5,218 nucleotides of DNA from Acidobacteriota bacterium (GTDB lineage Bacteria > Acidobacteriota > Blastocatellia > Pyrinomonadales > Pyrinomonadaceae). The notes below the pieces were generated by a model, which was given only the letters and a program-made list of their open reading frames with translations, did no database searches and was not told the DNA's origin. Shown here piece by piece: positions 5,083-5,218 of this stretch. The position numbers and the translations under genes were made by a program. Every line of letters begins with the position of its first letter. Within the stretch, counting starts at the first letter, position 1. The stretch lies in contig QHXH01000054.1 in the NCBI GenBank assembly GCA_003222855.1, forward strand, positions 1 to 5,218, given 5' to 3'.

Positions 5083-5218
5083 ATGACCGACACCAGCGAA
5101 GTTGGAAGCCAATTACGTCTGGACCTCTTGCGCGAAGCGCTGCCCTATATTCAACGCTTCAAAGGCAAGACGTTTGTCGTGAAGTTTTCCGGCAAGGTTA
5201 CCGAAGAACACGAGCGCC
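5083..5218 (+). CDS. second argB start, partial (cut by the window edge)
   Basis: The first 45 codons encode exactly the same residues as argB on the minus strand, from MTDTSEVGSQ through the N-terminal helix and Lys34 of VVKFSGK to EEHER. Only codon 3 differs, silently (GAC for GAT). No stop or frameshift is seen before the window ends. It could be the start of a full second acetylglutamate kinase gene, a truncated duplicate, or an assembly artefact. Like argB it has no Shine-Dalgarno; the 5' flank reads CCAAAACAACT against CTAAAATTACT for argB, so the non-coding flanks have diverged more than the coding part. Confidence 0.6.
   Translation, partial: MTDTSEVGSQLRLDLLREALPYIQRFKGKTFVVKFSGKVTEEHER

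Larger units (their letters stand above)
4834..5218. repeat. large inverted repeat: two head-to-head copies of the argB start
   Basis: Bases 5083-5218 are the reverse complement of 4834-4969 with a single difference (4961/5091, GAT versus GAC in codon 3, both Asp). That is 135 of 136 matching bases, and the right arm is cut by the end of the window. The 113 bp between the arms is itself an imperfect palindrome. The outer extent cannot be seen. A true inverted duplication, a merge of strain variants and an assembly fold-back are all possible. Confidence 0.93.

Overview
The window reads as ordinary chromosomal DNA from a Gram-negative-type soil bacterium. My best guess is Acidobacteriota, class Blastocatellia (Pyrinomonadaceae-like). 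That rests on recalled similarity, not a search: a secreted HtrA-like protease fused to TPR repeats, a Tyr/Asn/Arg-rich secreted glycine-zipper protein, a two-lobed retropepsin-like protease, a conserved hypothetical with an HNTNHLSDRELY core, and several dispersed palindromic repeats of types common in those genomes.

Layout: 27-1505 (+) is an exported S1C serine protease with about seven C-terminal TPRs and no PDZ domain. Its stop codon lies inside the first arm of a palindromic repeat (1503-1586). Convergent to it, 1681-2109 (-) encodes a small exported glycine-zipper protein whose mature N-terminus is a 15-nt/5-residue tandem repeat. Divergent from that, 2317-3225 (+) encodes an exported aspartyl protease with one DTD and one DTG active-site motif. 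A 51-bp near-perfect palindrome follows (3252-3302), then a soluble conserved hypothetical (3380-3949, +). Convergent to it is argB, acetylglutamate kinase (4061-4969, -), of the arginine-sensitive type.

The most notable structure is at the right end. Upstream of argB lies a 113-bp imperfect palindrome built of CGCGGAT units spaced 10 bp apart. Beyond it, on the opposite strand, the first 136 bp of argB appear again (5083-5218, cut by the window edge) with one silent difference. The two argB starts are therefore head to head in a large inverted repeat. It may be a true inverted duplication, a joining of strain variants, or an assembly fold-back; the window alone cannot decide.

The genes do not form an obvious single pathway. 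Three encode exported proteins (two proteases and a glycine-zipper protein), one is an amino-acid biosynthesis enzyme and one is of unknown role. Transcription directions alternate, so few of them can share an operon; only 2317-3225 and 3380-3949 are co-directional, and a palindrome separates them. I see no RNA genes, CRISPR array, transposase or phage gene, and no convincing new defence or biosynthetic system.
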